A DNA stretch of 24,799 nt from a virus, in IMG/VR virus record IMGVR_UViG_3300025478_000017, positions 1-24,799 of that record. One strand, 5' to 3'. The notes beneath the pieces were generated by a model. The model was not told where the DNA came from and did not search any database. It was given only the letters and a program-made list of their open reading frames with translations. The first letter of the stretch is position 1; each line of letters begins with the position of its first letter. This document shows, one piece after another, positions 1 to 7,594 of this stretch. A program made the position numbers and the translations under genes.

Positions 1-303
1 AGTTGTGCCACCTGTAATAGTCTTAGGGAATCTAGTCTTAACGTCTGCTATGTGAGCATCCCAAGTACCGTCTGTTTGCATACCGAACTGTTCACCTGTA
101 GAGGCATAACCATCTACACCAGTTCTTAGTGCTACGTAATCAGGTTCGATAACATCAGCACCTTCTACGATAGTTAAGCCATTGACTTTAACGTCTTGTA
201 GGAACTGTCGGTAATCTCTGTTGCCTTCAGCCTGTGGGATAGAAGCATTATCAGATAATCTTGTTATTGAATACGAATCTTCAAACTTGTTTAGTTTATA
301 CAT
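1..303 (-). CDS. Small phage tail-associated protein, partial (C-terminus outside window)
   Basis: An ATG at 303-301 opens a frame of 101 codons that runs off the left edge without a stop. A clear AGGAGA Shine-Dalgarno site precedes it. The start lies 12 bases after the stop of the upstream fibre gene, so it belongs to the same operon. The protein begins MYKLNKFEDSYSITRLSDNA and continues with IPQAEGNRDYRQFLQDV around residues 22-38. Near residues 70-95 it has EQFGMQTDGTWDAHIADVK followed by TRFPK. The pattern 'IPxAxGNxDYxxFLxxV', then a Q/DGT segment and 'VKxRFPK', is common in small uncharacterised proteins near the ends of phage fibre clusters. From memory these are structural or fibre-associated, but no function is established that I can name. 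The reading frame is certain; the role is inference. Confidence 0.8.
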   Translation of the reverse strand, partial: MYKLNKFEDSYSITRLSDNASIPQAEGNRDYRQFLQDVKVNGLTIVEGADVIEPDYVALRTGVDGYASTGEQFGMQTDGTWDAHIADVKTRFPKTITGGTT

Positions 304-315
304 AATAATCTCCTA

Positions 316-1437
316 TTAAAGTTCTGCGTCAAAGGCAAACAGTTGTCCATTGTTTGTAGAGGTTGTATAGTTTATTGCCGCTATTATTCCTGTAGTTAAT
401 CCTGACCAACCATTCATCTTAATGAAACAACCATTTGGGGTAGCAGAATAAGAAGTAATTGAACAAGTAGAAGCATCTCTATCAGCTATACCAAACTCCC
501 TAAATCTAACATTAGAGGTAGTTGTTAAAGTTACTGACGGTGTTGTCCTTTTAGGTACTTTAAAAGGAACTTGGGCTACAAACTTACTAGATATTTCAGC
601 TTTTGCCCACTCACCAAAGCCACCTAGTTCATAATACCTCTGACACAACGCTAACTCTTCACCATAACTACGGTGTTCAAAGTCTGTGGCTACTGAGCCT
701 ACTTCTAGTTGGGCGTATTCAACATCTAAATCTAAAGCACCCGAACCTACATTGGCTAATCTTATGTTTATCTTCCCTGCATCAGCAGGTACAGTACCAG
801 TAAATGTGTTAACAGTGTTTGCTACCAGCCCACCAGAAATAACAGTATACTGCCAACTTCCTCCAGTAGTCCTAGTGTAGATCATGGCTCCTGCGTTTGA
901 ACAAACACTTCCAGTTTTCACTGATAACGTAACCGTTTTGCCTGCGGTGTAAGTACCTTCCAACCTGTGTTCTAGGAGGTTTGCCCCAGAGAAGCTTGTT
1001 GAAGTAATCCTAGCTCCTATAGCAGACTGAGTTACCGTAGTATTAGCAGTCCCGTTCCACTGATACCACCTGTCAGCTGTGTACTTATTAGAGCTAAAAC
1101 TCGTACCCCTCTGCCATACATCAAACCCACCATTAATAATCAGGTTCTTTCTACCTGACTTCAGGCTTACAACTGCTGCGTCTGCTATCTTAGCTTCTGT
1201 AATAGCATTGTCTGCTATATCCGCTGTAGCGTGAGTCGCTGGATGTGTATAGTTGTTAGCACTTGTAGCTATGCCATCTAACTTACTAGAGTTTAACTTA
1301 GCATCAGTAATAGAATTATCTGCAATCTCTGCTAGTTCAATCGAACCATCTACAATCTTAGAAGCGTCAATACTGTTAGCTGGAATATCATCTGCTGTTA
1401 CTGGTACCGCTGAGGGTGCTCTACCTACGTATGGCAT
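316..1437 (-). CDS. Tail fibre tip protein with carbohydrate-binding-like module
   Basis: 373 residues, probably a receptor- or polysaccharide-binding fibre tip. Residues 1-30 (MPYVGRAPSAVPVTADDIP and on) are a common phage fibre N-terminus. Residues 19-90 are a stalk of short repeats of the type 'DGSI-x-x-x-x-IADNSIT-x-AKL', with a NYTHPATH element at 62-69. Residues 96-255 open with GRKNLIINGGFDVWQRGTSF and YTADRWYQW and end with QLEVGSVATDFEHRSYGEEL. This framework is typical of phage jelly-roll, carbohydrate-binding-like modules. LCQRYYELGG follows, then a unique C-terminal domain to residue 373 that is the likely specificity region. An AGGAG site precedes the ATG. The gene lies 15 bases after the small protein at 1453-1797 and shares the THPATH stalk element with the fibre at 1808-3280. 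Receptor binding is inferred from the family; the ligand is unknown. Confidence 0.85.
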   Translation of the reverse strand: MPYVGRAPSAVPVTADDIPANSIDASKIVDGSIELAEIADNSITDAKLNSSKLDGIATSANNYTHPATHATADIADNAITEAKIADAAVVSLKSGRKNLIINGGFDVWQRGTSFSSNKYTADRWYQWNGTANTTVTQSAIGARITSTSFSGANLLEHRLEGTYTAGKTVTLSVKTGSVCSNAGAMIYTRTTGGSWQYTVISGGLVANTVNTFTGTVPADAGKINIRLANVGSGALDLDVEYAQLEVGSVATDFEHRSYGEELALCQRYYELGGFGEWAKAEISSKFVAQVPFKVPKRTTPSVTLTTTSNVRFREFGIADRDASTCSITSYSATPNGCFIKMNGWSGLTTGIIAAINYTTSTNNGQLFAFDAEL

Positions 1438-1452
1438 ATTAGTCTCCTAAAA

Positions 1453-1797
1453 TTAAGTGATTTCCATAATTGATAACACTGCATCTAATGCAGAAGCCGT
1501 ATCACTCTGGATTTTAATAATGTCCCCTGCCTCAAGATTAATCTTGTTGCCTGACATCATCTCTACAGATGAGCCAGAAGGTAATGGGATGTTTCTAATG
1601 AAGTACACATCGTCTGCGTTCTCTCCTGTGGTAGAAGCTGTCACAATCTGTGCACTAGCTGTTACTGAAGCTCCTAAGATATTAGCTACTGTTAGCCCGA
1701 TAACTACCGTAGTGGTACTTGCAGGTACTGTGTAGACCGTAGTAAGCGCCGTGCCTACTGCTGCCTTTGTTTTTAATTTAAATGTATTTGTTGCCAT
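1453..1797 (-). CDS. Small beta-rich phage virion protein
   Basis: 114 residues, mostly Thr, Ala, Val and Ser, with alternating hydrophobic strands and no signal peptide. The layout is YTVPASTTTVVIGLTVAN near residues 22-39, then NIPLPSGSSVEMMSGNKINL near 69-88, then EAGDIIKIQSDTASALD and a terminal SIMEIT. This 'TVPa-ttt-viGl-aN ... PlPsGss-e ... L-aGD-i-v-s ... Silei' plan recurs in small proteins of phage tail and fibre clusters and is compatible with a compact beta-sandwich. A precise role (fibre cap, decoration or adaptor) cannot be read from the sequence. It sits between two fibre genes with a 10-base gap upstream and a 15-base gap downstream, and has a good AGGAGA site, so it is probably made in proportion with them. 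Confidence 0.75.
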   Translation of the reverse strand: MATNTFKLKTKAAVGTALTTVYTVPASTTTVVIGLTVANILGASVTASAQIVTASTTGENADDVYFIRNIPLPSGSSVEMMSGNKINLEAGDIIKIQSDTASALDAVLSIMEIT

Positions 1798-1807
1798 TTA
1801 TATTCTC

Positions 1808-3280
1808 CTATCCTAATGCAATTGCCATAGCGACGGCTTCTGCCGTCTTGCTATCTAGCATTGTCTGTAAATTAACCACCTCTGAAATTGAGTGAGTAGC
1901 TGGGTGTGTGTAGTTAGTGGCACTTTCTTCAATATTGTCTAATTTCGTCTGCAATGTAGTTGTGAAGTTCTTTTGCGTTAATCCATTGTCGCCCACTGAA
2001 TAAGTTGTATCAGTGTAGTTGCCAGCATGTAAGTTTGTTGCGCCTTGGTCTGCTGTCCAATCAATATGCTCATTAGCCACAAAGTCACTTAAACCATCAT
2101 GAGTCACTGATACTGCGCCTGTATCCCCATTAACACTTGATACTGCATCAGTAGGAGTTGCTAGCAACGTGTAGTCAGCCATAGTTCCTGCTGTACCCCC
2201 GTTATGGCAGTAAGTCTTATTCTCATCAGAGCGAACAACAATATCACCTTCCTGAGCCGTTAAGGCTAGTTGAGTTACTTGATTAGTCGCTGTCTGTACT
2301 GATGTTAAAGCTAAAGGGCTTGCTGAAAAAACAGTGCCTGCTAGTGTAAGACCTGTGCCTGCGGTATATGTCGTGTTAGTATTTGTATCAGTTGAAGATA
2401 TTGTGCCGTCACCAGCGATAGTCACATTAGTTCCCGCTGTTAAAGCAGAAACAACATTAGTTGTGTCTGTCACATCAGCGCTTGCCTCAACACCATCAAG
2501 CTTAGTTTTAAGCGTGGTAGTGAAATTCTTTTGAGTCAATCCGTTATCACCAACCGAATAAGTAGTATCAGTTGAACTAACCGTACCCCCCGCTGAAATT
2601 GCAACATTAGTGCCTGCTGTCAATGAAGCTACAACATTAGTTGTGTCCGTCACATCAGCGCTATCTTCAATACCTGATAACTTAGTCTGTTCAGCATCAC
2701 TGAATTCATTAGTATCTGTATTAGACTCGTAAGCTGTTTTAATCTCACTGGCAGACTGGTCAGCTGTAGCACTATCCTCAATATTCCCTAACTTAGTCTT
2801 TTCAGCGCTAGTGAAGCTCTTCTCCGATAACTCACCATCTTGTACAGAATAAGTTGTGTTATTATCAGGTATGGTAACTACATCTGTTGACCCATCTCCT
2901 CTCGTAAGAGTGATTGTATGGTCACTAATCGTCATTGCATCCGTTGAAGAGCTTAAAGACTGATTAGACGTTTTATTTGTTTTAGTACCTAGAGCTGTAG
3001 TAACAGTTGAAGCATAAGAAGCATCATCATTAATTGCTTCTGCCAGCTCATTTAGAGTATCTAAGGCTCCAGGAGCTCCTCCTACTAAGTCTGATATCTT
3101 CGTATCTATTGCAGACTCTGAAATAGTAAGAGTAGGTAAATTATCCCAAGGGGCAATACCGTCACCTATTTTTAGTATACTATTGCTAGTATCTTGTCCT
3201 ATCTCTCCTTGAGAGAGTATCGGATTTACAGAAGCCCAATTTGCTGCTGTGTCTCTTCTAAATTGAATTTTTGCTGCCAT
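1808..3280 (-). CDS. Repetitive tail fibre / stalk protein
   Basis: 490 residues. The N-terminus (IQFRRDTAANWASVNPILSQ, then GEIGQDTSNSILKIGDG) is a virion-attachment-like motif shared in outline with the two fibres upstream. The middle is repetitive. The stalk unit 'F-T/S-x3-x-x-KL-x-x-I/V-E-x-SA' occurs four times (for example FTSAEKTKLGNIEDSA and FSDAEQTKLSGIEDSA). The unit DVTDTTNVV...LTAGTNV...SSTDT occurs twice, and a TTYSVGDNGLTQKNF block occurs twice. Later segments include AQEGDIVVRSDENKTYCHNG and SSVNGDTGAVSVTHDGLSDF, both familiar from phage fibres. The end carries NYTHPATH and a short helix to residue 490. The composition suits a long trimeric fibre shaft rather than an enzyme. 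The start overlaps the stop of the upstream gene by one base, and its Shine-Dalgarno site lies in that gene's last codons. It ends in TAG, unlike most neighbours. Confidence 0.83.
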   Translation of the reverse strand: MAAKIQFRRDTAANWASVNPILSQGEIGQDTSNSILKIGDGIAPWDNLPTLTISESAIDTKISDLVGGAPGALDTLNELAEAINDDASYASTVTTALGTKTNKTSNQSLSSSTDAMTISDHTITLTRGDGSTDVVTIPDNNTTYSVQDGELSEKSFTSAEKTKLGNIEDSATADQSASEIKTAYESNTDTNEFSDAEQTKLSGIEDSADVTDTTNVVASLTAGTNVAISAGGTVSSTDTTYSVGDNGLTQKNFTTTLKTKLDGVEASADVTDTTNVVSALTAGTNVTIAGDGTISSTDTNTNTTYTAGTGLTLAGTVFSASPLALTSVQTATNQVTQLALTAQEGDIVVRSDENKTYCHNGGTAGTMADYTLLATPTDAVSSVNGDTGAVSVTHDGLSDFVANEHIDWTADQGATNLHAGNYTDTTYSVGDNGLTQKNFTTTLQTKLDNIEESATNYTHPATHSISEVVNLQTMLDSKTAEAVAMAIALG

Positions 3281-4710
3281 TATGCGGCGCCTCCATCATA
3301 TTGTAAGTCGCTTGAAGTGAAAACTGTACTAGCAGCACCTCCGTCTAAGTTTATATCTATAAGTGTAATAGGGCCGAAGCTAACTATAATTATATCATCC
3401 CCTACCGCAGCTGCTTCTACCAAAGTTATAGAAGTGCCATTGTCCGCTGTATAATCCGCTTTAGGTAATCGGAACCCGTTCAAATATACAGCTTCTTTGT
3501 CTATAGCGTAGTCTGCCGTAAACACGGTCTGCCCAGCAGTAGCCACAAAGTCTGTTTGAGTAAGTACTGCGTTACTTCCGGAGTATACCTCGTTCACTAT
3601 AATGGAAATAACGTCCCCGTCAGTAGTAGTAATCCCTACTAAAGATACTGTAGTGCCTAAGGTAGCCGTGAAATCTTCATCTGCTAGCCTAAGTCCATTG
3701 AAGAACACTGCTGTTACGGTGCTTGCGCCATAAGGTACACCAAAGCTTGTTTGCCCTGAAGTAGTTGAGTCTAGTATAAACTCGTGTTGAGTGGATACGG
3801 AGGATGAAGTATCCCCACCACCTCCTCCAGATACTGGGAACCACTGAGAAACTCCGGCAGAGTCTTGAATATATTTATATAGTAAAGAGTCGTCGGTATC
3901 CCACCACTCATCTCCTAAAGTAGGGTTCGCTGGTTGAGAAGTACTAAAGCTATTAGTATGCCCGTCCTCTAGACCTATGATTAATTGCTTTGGAGTAGTG
4001 CTACTGTCGGTAGTAATAACAACGTTATTACCTGCCACAATTTGTAGACTTTCTTCTCCTGAAGGAGATAGTGTAGTTTGTCCAGCAATAAGCAGGTCTT
4101 TCCAATGAGAACCTAAAGATACCTTAACGGCTCCACCTGTTAAATCTGTGACATTAAAGCCAGTTCCATCGTCAAATCGTATCTCGGATACATCAGTTAT
4201 TACATTAGTACCACTAACATCTTTGACCGTTAATGTCGATGGAAGATTTTGCCAAGAAGTTGTAGTACCATTTGTTGATAAAAATTTACCACTATTAGAT
4301 GACTGTGCGGGAAGTCCTCCACCACTGGTAGCAAAAGTATGCCCTACATGTTCTGATATAGTGTCTGCAACAAATGTCTTGTTTGCAGCGTCGTATGAAA
4401 TAGTAACATCATGAAAGTGGCTAGCAGCAGTACTAGAACGTACTGCTATAGTAGTTCCGTCCTTTATTAAATTGTAAGCTTGTTGTCCTGTAATTGACAC
4501 AGAATGAACGTGCCCGTCAAAATTAGTTAGCTGGAATACTTCTCCAATACTAATTTCAGATATACTAGGGGTTACTCCGTCTGTTTGATGGATAAATATT
4601 TTTCCATCATGCGTATTGAGCCCTATCTCCCCCAGCTCTAATTGAGTTGTAGAAGGTATATTGTGTTGAACGGCAGATCTAATGTGCTTAATCAGATTTT
4701 GTCTTGCCAT
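3280..4710 (-). CDS. Modular tail fibre protein with paired HxH module and two tandem NG-type repeats
   Basis: 476 residues, first gene of the promoter-proximal fibre unit. Residues 20-50 carry the fibre N-terminal motif LELGEIGLNTHDGKIFI. Residues 66-113 are a paired His-x-His module (H67/H69 and H98/H100) that aligns with one in the L-like protein. Residues 258-292 hold QPANPTLGDEWWDTDDSLLY, the 'P-x-x-GD-x-W-x-DT' motif of many phage fibres. A Gly5 hinge at 295-299 is followed by two related modules at about 318-378 and 390-447. Each has an FNGLRL or LNGFRL strand, a D-[FY]-TA turn and a GD-x-I strand. The C-terminus has two DGG motifs (456-458 and 472-474), ending YDGGAA. It probably forms a trimeric fibre or adaptor. 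AGGAG lies 6 bases before the ATG. Receptor binding is inferred; metal binding by the His pairs is only a hypothesis. Confidence 0.83.
   Translation of the reverse strand: MARQNLIKHIRSAVQHNIPSTTQLELGEIGLNTHDGKIFIHQTDGVTPSISEISIGEVFQLTNFDGHVHSVSITGQQAYNLIKDGTTIAVRSSTAASHFHDVTISYDAANKTFVADTISEHVGHTFATSGGGLPAQSSNSGKFLSTNGTTTSWQNLPSTLTVKDVSGTNVITDVSEIRFDDGTGFNVTDLTGGAVKVSLGSHWKDLLIAGQTTLSPSGEESLQIVAGNNVVITTDSSTTPKQLIIGLEDGHTNSFSTSQPANPTLGDEWWDTDDSLLYKYIQDSAGVSQWFPVSGGGGGDTSSSVSTQHEFILDSTTSGQTSFGVPYGASTVTAVFFNGLRLADEDFTATLGTTVSLVGITTTDGDVISIIVNEVYSGSNAVLTQTDFVATAGQTVFTADYAIDKEAVYLNGFRLPKADYTADNGTSITLVEAAAVGDDIIIVSFGPITLIDINLDGGAASTVFTSSDLQYDGGAA
4372..4515 (-). repeat. Paired His-x-His module, fibre copy
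   Basis: Codes for residues 66-113 of the 476-residue fibre. It begins GHVHSVSITGQQAYNLI, continues with a Thr/Ser strand and returns to SHFHDVTISYD before a Phe. The second copy in this window lies in the L-like protein at 18437-18586. The two match in order, spacing and His positions. Confidence 0.65.
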
Positions 4711-4716
4711 ATTGAG

Positions 4717-4740
4717 CTCCTATATACTGTATTCAACAGT
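4717..4740 (-). promoter_or_regulatory. Leader hairpin and Shine-Dalgarno site of the distal fibre operon
   Basis: On the minus strand ACTGT-TGAAT-ACAGT (4740-4726) forms a 5-bp stem with a 5-base loop. It is followed after a few bases by AGGAG (4721-4717), six bases before the ATG at 4710. The hairpin lies inside the predicted 5' untranslated leader of about 83 bases and could affect ribosome access or mRNA stability. It is short, so functional weight is modest. Confidence 0.4.
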
Positions 4741-4799
4741 TCCTTTTTCTAAGTTCTTTTGTAGCTGGGTAAGTTTTTACAGCTCTATTTTTAAAATCA

Positions 4800-4828
4800 A
4801 TTATACGCAACTTTGACCAAATTGTCAA
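4800..4828 (-). promoter_or_regulatory. Perfect-consensus sigma-70 promoter
   Basis: Read on the minus strand, TTGACA (4828-4823) is followed by exactly 17 bases and TATAAT (4805-4800). Both hexamers and the spacer are the bacterial housekeeping consensus. The expected start is near 4793, giving a leader of about 83 bases before the ATG at 4710. It lies directly downstream of a terminator and in non-coding AT-rich DNA. That context makes a chance match unlikely. It should drive the fibre genes from 4710 leftwards. Confidence 0.88.
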
Positions 4829-4853
4829 GAGTTATTTTTCTTTCGTCAGACGT

Positions 4854-4886
4854 AAAAAAGGGGGCAACGAATCCGCTGCCCCCTTT
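4854..4886 (-). terminator. Rho-independent terminator after the 893-residue fibre gene
   Basis: On the minus strand the stem AAAGGGGGCA (4886-4877) pairs with TGCCCCCTTT (4866-4857) across a 10-base loop. The T run continues to six Ts (4859-4854). It begins 11 bases after the stop codon at 4898-4900. The plus-strand reading lacks a proper T tract, so the terminator acts on leftward transcripts. It should end the long tail operon that starts at or beyond the right edge. Confidence 0.9.
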
Positions 4887-4897
4887 AAGGTCACTGG

Positions 4898-7579
4898 TTA
4901 GTAAGTCCCGCCGTCTAACGTATTAGACATCTCAAACTTGTACCCGCTAGCACCATCGGAAACTACTGTTAAGTGTTTTCCTAAGTGTGTAGCGTCCAAG
5001 GCTGAAGGTACTTCTCTTTCCCCAGATAGTGCTGCTTCGCCAATTGGGTTAACCCAAAGCTCTTCATACACCTTCTGCCATTGCTCAGATCTGTTAACCA
5101 TAGTGGTTTCACTATCGCCCAACTTAATCTCTTTAGCAGAAATTGGAGCTGTTTGAACTGTACTGATAGTAGCACCTTCAACATGGTCTGCACCAAATAT
5201 GAAGCTTTCTCTGCTATCGTCCCAACCCATGAAGCCCATTCGTGCTTGAGTATCAAAGTATGGGAATACAATTCCTAGATCATTAGTGGTAGCCGAAGTA
5301 GGAGTTTCATCTCCTCCAATACGGAAAGTAGCATCATCAATAGTAACCACGGTTGAGTTAACAGTAGTCATGTCGCCATTAACTGTTAAGTTGCCCCCAA
5401 TTACAGTGTTGCCCGCTACATCCAAATTACCTAAGTTATCTACTGATAATTTAGTAATACCTGAACCACCTGAAACCTTGAATAGATCAGGGTCTTTAAA
5501 GATGGTTTGGTTACTAAAGGCAGATGAGATATCGTCTGTAACTACTAGTACTGTACCCGAAGTTACAGAAGTAACCGTAGTTACTTCAGCACCAATCTTA
5601 ACAGACATACCTTCAGTAAGCCCATGAGTGCCTCCGAACGTCCAAGTCTTGTTACCTGCACCAGATGAAGTAGCAGTGTGTGCACTAGCAGGAACACTAA
5701 GATCACCTTTTGAGTATACAAGGTTATTGTCCGTAATAGTAGAACTATCTAGAACAACACTTGTAAGAGTACCGTCATTAATATCAACTTTATTAATATT
5801 AACTTCGCCCGCAGCAGATGCGTTAATATTGATATTACCAGAAATAGCTTCAATAGTATTACTACCATCGAATTCTAGATTACCAAAAGTAACTGCACCT
5901 CTTAAACGAGTCCAACCTTTAACATCAAAGTTAGGATCTGCTCTAGTTCCGCCTGTACCATGTACAATAACATCACCATTACCATTGACCTCAAATTCTA
6001 AACCACCCGCTTTGCGTAGTTGAATACCCGAGAATCCATCCAGAGTTAAAGCACCTGCTGTAGTCTTAATTTCAGTAGCTGCACTGAACGTTAAGTCCGT
6101 AGCTCCTAAATCTAAGGCCGTAGCTGAGTTTAACACAATAGAGTTGGCATCGATAGAAACAGTACCTGTCGCATCAATGTCTACACCACCTGCTGAATTA
6201 ACAGTAATGTTCTTACCTGCTGCATCATTATTTAAGTTAATACCGCCAGCTAAAGTTTTGAGCTCAATTGCTCCAACTCCAGTGCCTTGAGTATTCTCAA
6301 TAACAATTGTATCATCTGTACCGCCATTAGCCTGTAGGTTAATAGCGTTAGCACCATCTCGGTTAGAAGCTATCTTAACGCCACCAACATCTGATTGAAT
6401 GCTTACAGAAGTATCCCCTGTGCCTTGATTAGACAGGATAGAGATCGTTTCAGACGCACCACCATTCGCGTGCAGCTTAATAGCATCTGCAACGTTACCT
6501 GTAGAGTATAAGTTTACCCCACCAGCATCGGAAGATAGTTGAACCGAAGCGCTGCCACTTGTAGCGGAAGTACCTTGATCAGAGTGAACACGTATAGTAT
6601 CACTCGTACCACCATCCGTATGGATGTATACAGCGTCAGCTTGATTACCTGTTGAACTGATAGTTACACCACCAGCTACTGAGTCAACTTTTACTGAGTC
6701 TACACTAGTACCTTTCTGAGCCTGTACTAAAATAGTTCCAGAGGTACCACCGTTTTCAAGGATAGTAACAGCAGAGCCATTATTAGTAGAGGTTAGATCA
6801 ATAGTACCTAAAGCACTAACATCGATACCACCTTGTGAGGTAATATCAATTGCTTGTGAAGAAGTACCATTTGAATCGATCTTAACAGTTGCAGCACCAG
6901 TACTATTACTAGCTATTAGCTGAACAGCACCTGTGCCATTTTCACCACCATCTAGTATTACCTTACCACTTGTAGAATCTAAAGTAATAGTCCCAGCTGC
7001 CCCGTTGGCCGTTAAGGCTACGTTTGCTGCAGAAGTTACTGAGTAACCTGCATCGCCAGTACTAATACTAATTCCATTTCCTGTTCCAGTATTGCTAATA
7101 TAGTCAATATTAAGTAAACTAATCTTACTATTAACATCTTTCTTATCTAGTACAACTGTACCATTTAAGCTATAACCATACTTGGAATCTGTACCATAAG
7201 TAGCTCCTGTTCCATCATCGGAACGAACTACTAATTGATTTGTAGTATTTTCAGAATCATATACTACGAAATCGGTTCCAGAGGTGAATAAACTAACATC
7301 GTAACTGTTAGAGCTCCCCTCTGATTTAAAGCGCATCGCACGAGAATTACCACTAGCAGCGTCCGCAGTACCTATTAGGAAGTCCTGCAGAATTACGTTA
7401 GATGATTCATCAAGTTTAAAGAATTTACCTTGTCCGCCGAGTTCTGTTATGTTCCCGTTAGCTTTAGTAATATATAGAGTTTCATTTCCATCTGAATAAG
7501 ATAGTAAACCAAACTCCGTTGCGTTTGTACCCGGCGGGAGTAATCCCGTGGTACGTTTTATTTTTATTAAATTTGCCAT
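4898..7579 (-). CDS. Large repetitive tail fibre protein (probable beta-helical shaft)
   Basis: 893 residues. The N-terminus (NLIKIKRTTGLLPPGTNATE, then FGLLSYSDGNETLYIT) is a variant of the fibre attachment motif also seen in the 476- and 490-residue fibres. Residues about 190-600 are low-complexity strands in register. At least five diverged units of about 45-55 residues contain a 'GG-[VI]-x-[IL]' turn and a '[DN]GG-[TA]-[SD]-[DE]T' turn, as expected of a trimeric beta-helix. The later part contains GNLTVNGDMTTVNSTVVTID followed by an FRIGGDETP and DTQARMGFMGWDD segment, a block widespread in aquatic phage structural proteins. The protein ends TLDGGTY. The GAGGA ribosome site and a 60-base leader with two palindromes precede it, and a terminator follows. 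No enzymatic motif was seen. A role as structural fibre or receptor-contacting spike is inferred. Confidence 0.83.
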   Translation of the reverse strand: MANLIKIKRTTGLLPPGTNATEFGLLSYSDGNETLYITKANGNITELGGQGKFFKLDESSNVILQDFLIGTADAASGNSRAMRFKSEGSSNSYDVSLFTSGTDFVVYDSENTTNQLVVRSDDGTGATYGTDSKYGYSLNGTVVLDKKDVNSKISLLNIDYISNTGTGNGISISTGDAGYSVTSAANVALTANGAAGTITLDSTSGKVILDGGENGTGAVQLIASNSTGAATVKIDSNGTSSQAIDITSQGGIDVSALGTIDLTSTNNGSAVTILENGGTSGTILVQAQKGTSVDSVKVDSVAGGVTISSTGNQADAVYIHTDGGTSDTIRVHSDQGTSATSGSASVQLSSDAGGVNLYSTGNVADAIKLHANGGASETISILSNQGTGDTSVSIQSDVGGVKIASNRDGANAINLQANGGTDDTIVIENTQGTGVGAIELKTLAGGINLNNDAAGKNITVNSAGGVDIDATGTVSIDANSIVLNSATALDLGATDLTFSAATEIKTTAGALTLDGFSGIQLRKAGGLEFEVNGNGDVIVHGTGGTRADPNFDVKGWTRLRGAVTFGNLEFDGSNTIEAISGNININASAAGEVNINKVDINDGTLTSVVLDSSTITDNNLVYSKGDLSVPASAHTATSSGAGNKTWTFGGTHGLTEGMSVKIGAEVTTVTSVTSGTVLVVTDDISSAFSNQTIFKDPDLFKVSGGSGITKLSVDNLGNLDVAGNTVIGGNLTVNGDMTTVNSTVVTIDDATFRIGGDETPTSATTNDLGIVFPYFDTQARMGFMGWDDSRESFIFGADHVEGATISTVQTAPISAKEIKLGDSETTMVNRSEQWQKVYEELWVNPIGEAALSGEREVPSALDATHLGKHLTVVSDGASGYKFEMSNTLDGGTY
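6190..6850 (-). repeat. Tandem diverged repeats of about 45-55 codons inside the fibre gene
   Basis: The protein turns GGIDVS, GGVTIS, GGVNLY, GGVKIA, GGINLN and GGVDID are encoded near 6837, 6672, 6525, 6383, 6247 and 6190. The spacings are about 165, 147, 142, 136 and 57 bases. The linking segments share QGT and '[DN]GGTSDT'-type turns. The units are diverged in DNA and protein, so this is an old duplication in a structural shaft rather than a recent tandem expansion. Confidence 0.7.
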
Positions 7580-7594
7580 TTAATTGTCCTCAAT

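Noticed and set aside
1230-1265. NYTHPATH element as another metal-binding His motif
   Set aside because: It is a known phage stalk motif with His four residues apart, not the HxH spacing, and is repeated in the 490-residue fibre as part of the shaft.
4854-4886. The same hairpin as a plus-strand terminator
   Set aside because: Read rightwards, only three Ts (belonging to the stem) follow it, then AAGG, and no plus-strand gene would need it.
4981-5271. Second minus-strand frame of 96 codons inside the 893-residue fibre gene
   Set aside because: It overlaps a gene with strong family motifs in the other frame and has no match to any fold I recognise. An alternative-frame gene is possible but unsupported.
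5286-6023. Two long plus-strand frames opposite the 893-residue fibre
   Set aside because: They are antisense to repeat-rich coding DNA, with low-complexity products and no plausible domain.
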